Assembly (NCBI RefSeq): GCF_011762005.1
Contig: NZ_JAASQU010000001.1
Span: 797,876 to 861,875, forward strand
From: Qipengyuania flava
GTDB taxonomy: Bacteria; Pseudomonadota; Alphaproteobacteria; Sphingomonadales; Sphingomonadaceae
Direction: 5' to 3'
Length of the DNA stretch: 64,000 nucleotides
Under the pieces are notes generated by a model that was given only the letters and a program-made list of their open reading frames with translations, had not been told where the DNA came from and searched no databases. Made by a program: the position numbers and the translations under genes. Every line of letters begins with the position of its first letter. Within the stretch, counting starts at the first letter, position 1. Shown in pieces: positions 63,789 through 64,000 of the stretch.

Positions 63789-64000
63789 TCAGTCGTCATC
63801 ATCGTCATCGTCATCATCATCATCATCATCATCATCGTCGTCGTCATCGTCGTCGTCGTCGTCATCGCCGTCGTCGTCATCCGCGTCGCCGTCGTCGTCA
63901 TCGCCGTCGTCGTCATCGCCGTCGTCGTCATCGCCGTCGTCGTCATCGCCGTCGTCGTCATCGCCGTCGTCGTCATCGCCGTCGTCGTCATCGCCGTCGT
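63789..64000 (-). CDS. C-terminal part of an Asp/Gly-repeat protein (partial)
   Basis: Read on the minus strand in the frame ending TGA at 63789-63791, the sequence encodes only Asp with Gly every fifth residue (DDDDG), apart from one Ala; the start is beyond the window. Such tails bind Ca2+ or act as acidic linkers. The gene precedes the CHASE2-EAL gene by 29 bp on the same strand, so they are probably an operon; a FecR-type protein is a guess from layout only. Confidence 0.55.
   Translation of the reverse strand, partial: DGDDDDGDDDDGDDDDGDDDDGDDDDGDDDDGDDDDGDADDDDGDDDDDDDDDDDDDDDDDDDDDDDDD
63885..64000. repeat. 15-bp tandem repeat (GCCGTCGTCGTCATC)
   Basis: Almost eight perfect 15-bp units to the window end, preceded by irregular GTC/ATC triplets from about 63,792. 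Coding on the minus strand for DDDDG repeats. Slippage-prone. Confidence 0.9.

Noticed and set aside
63764..63991. A minus-strand Met/Thr-rich reading frame over the window end
   Set aside because: It is a shifted frame of the 15-bp repeat. The DDDDG frame with a stop at 63789 is the plausible coding frame.

Overview
The window reads as a chromosomal segment of a GC-rich alphaproteobacterium, most likely an Erythrobacteraceae or related Sphingomonadales member. Support comes from protein character (MetY, BioB, a propionyl-CoA/methylmalonyl-CoA cluster, an HWE-type histidine kinase, CsgH), from tightly packed genes with ATGA overlaps, and from short GGGAT/ATCCC palindromic repeats typical of that group. 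The taxonomic call is inference; no marker rRNA is present.

Layout. 1-8,937 (minus strand) is a long run: pccB, a small membrane protein, methylmalonyl-CoA epimerase, a GST, an enoyl-CoA hydratase, methylmalonyl-CoA mutase, an esterase, a YdcZ-like membrane protein, bioB and metY. Together these take propionyl-CoA to succinyl-CoA and supply biotin, the cofactor of the carboxylase. 8,992-19,752 holds housekeeping and transport genes: tlyA, a lipoprotein, ilvE, an EamA permease, an NAD synthetase carrying an in-frame HTH-like N-terminus, a histidine kinase, topoisomerase IB, a GST and an MFS carrier. Between the lipoprotein and ilvE (about 10,380-10,710) lies a structured element with a 15-nt perfect complement to the 16S rRNA 3' tail and an 18-codon ORF.

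19,767-34,574: a tRNA-Gln(TTG) gene is followed by a tyrosine integrase, and a 17-bp copy of the tRNA 3' end recurs 14.7 kb away. The enclosed island is an integrative mobilizable element. It has a cargo module of DUF262 protein + HEPN-like protein, and a C5-methyltransferase divergent from an HNH endonuclease. It also has two DEDD-type exonucleases, a sigma-like protein, a MobA/MobL relaxase, and a TraL-like ATPase with a TraK-like protein.

34,613-47,119: thiolase-like protein, moeA/moaC, a GGDEF-EAL protein, a short-chain dehydrogenase broken by an in-frame amber codon, a cupin, LysR, GNAT, nitroreductase, an NAD(P)-binding protein and succinate-semialdehyde dehydrogenase.

47,797-59,171 is the most striking region: a curli-type functional-amyloid locus with csgF, csgG, four very large curlin-repeat proteins (546, 699, 560 and 768 aa), a smaller CsgB-like repeat protein, an unknown secreted-looking protein and csgH. 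No csgD or csgE is seen. GC hairpins separate the curlin genes, and a strong minus-strand terminator-like hairpin sits between csgG and the first curlin. A PilZ-HTH fusion gene follows on the opposite strand, suggesting c-di-GMP control. A TetR/AhpD-like pair with two tandem 16-bp operators, a CHASE2-EAL phosphodiesterase and the Asp-rich tail of a further protein end the window.
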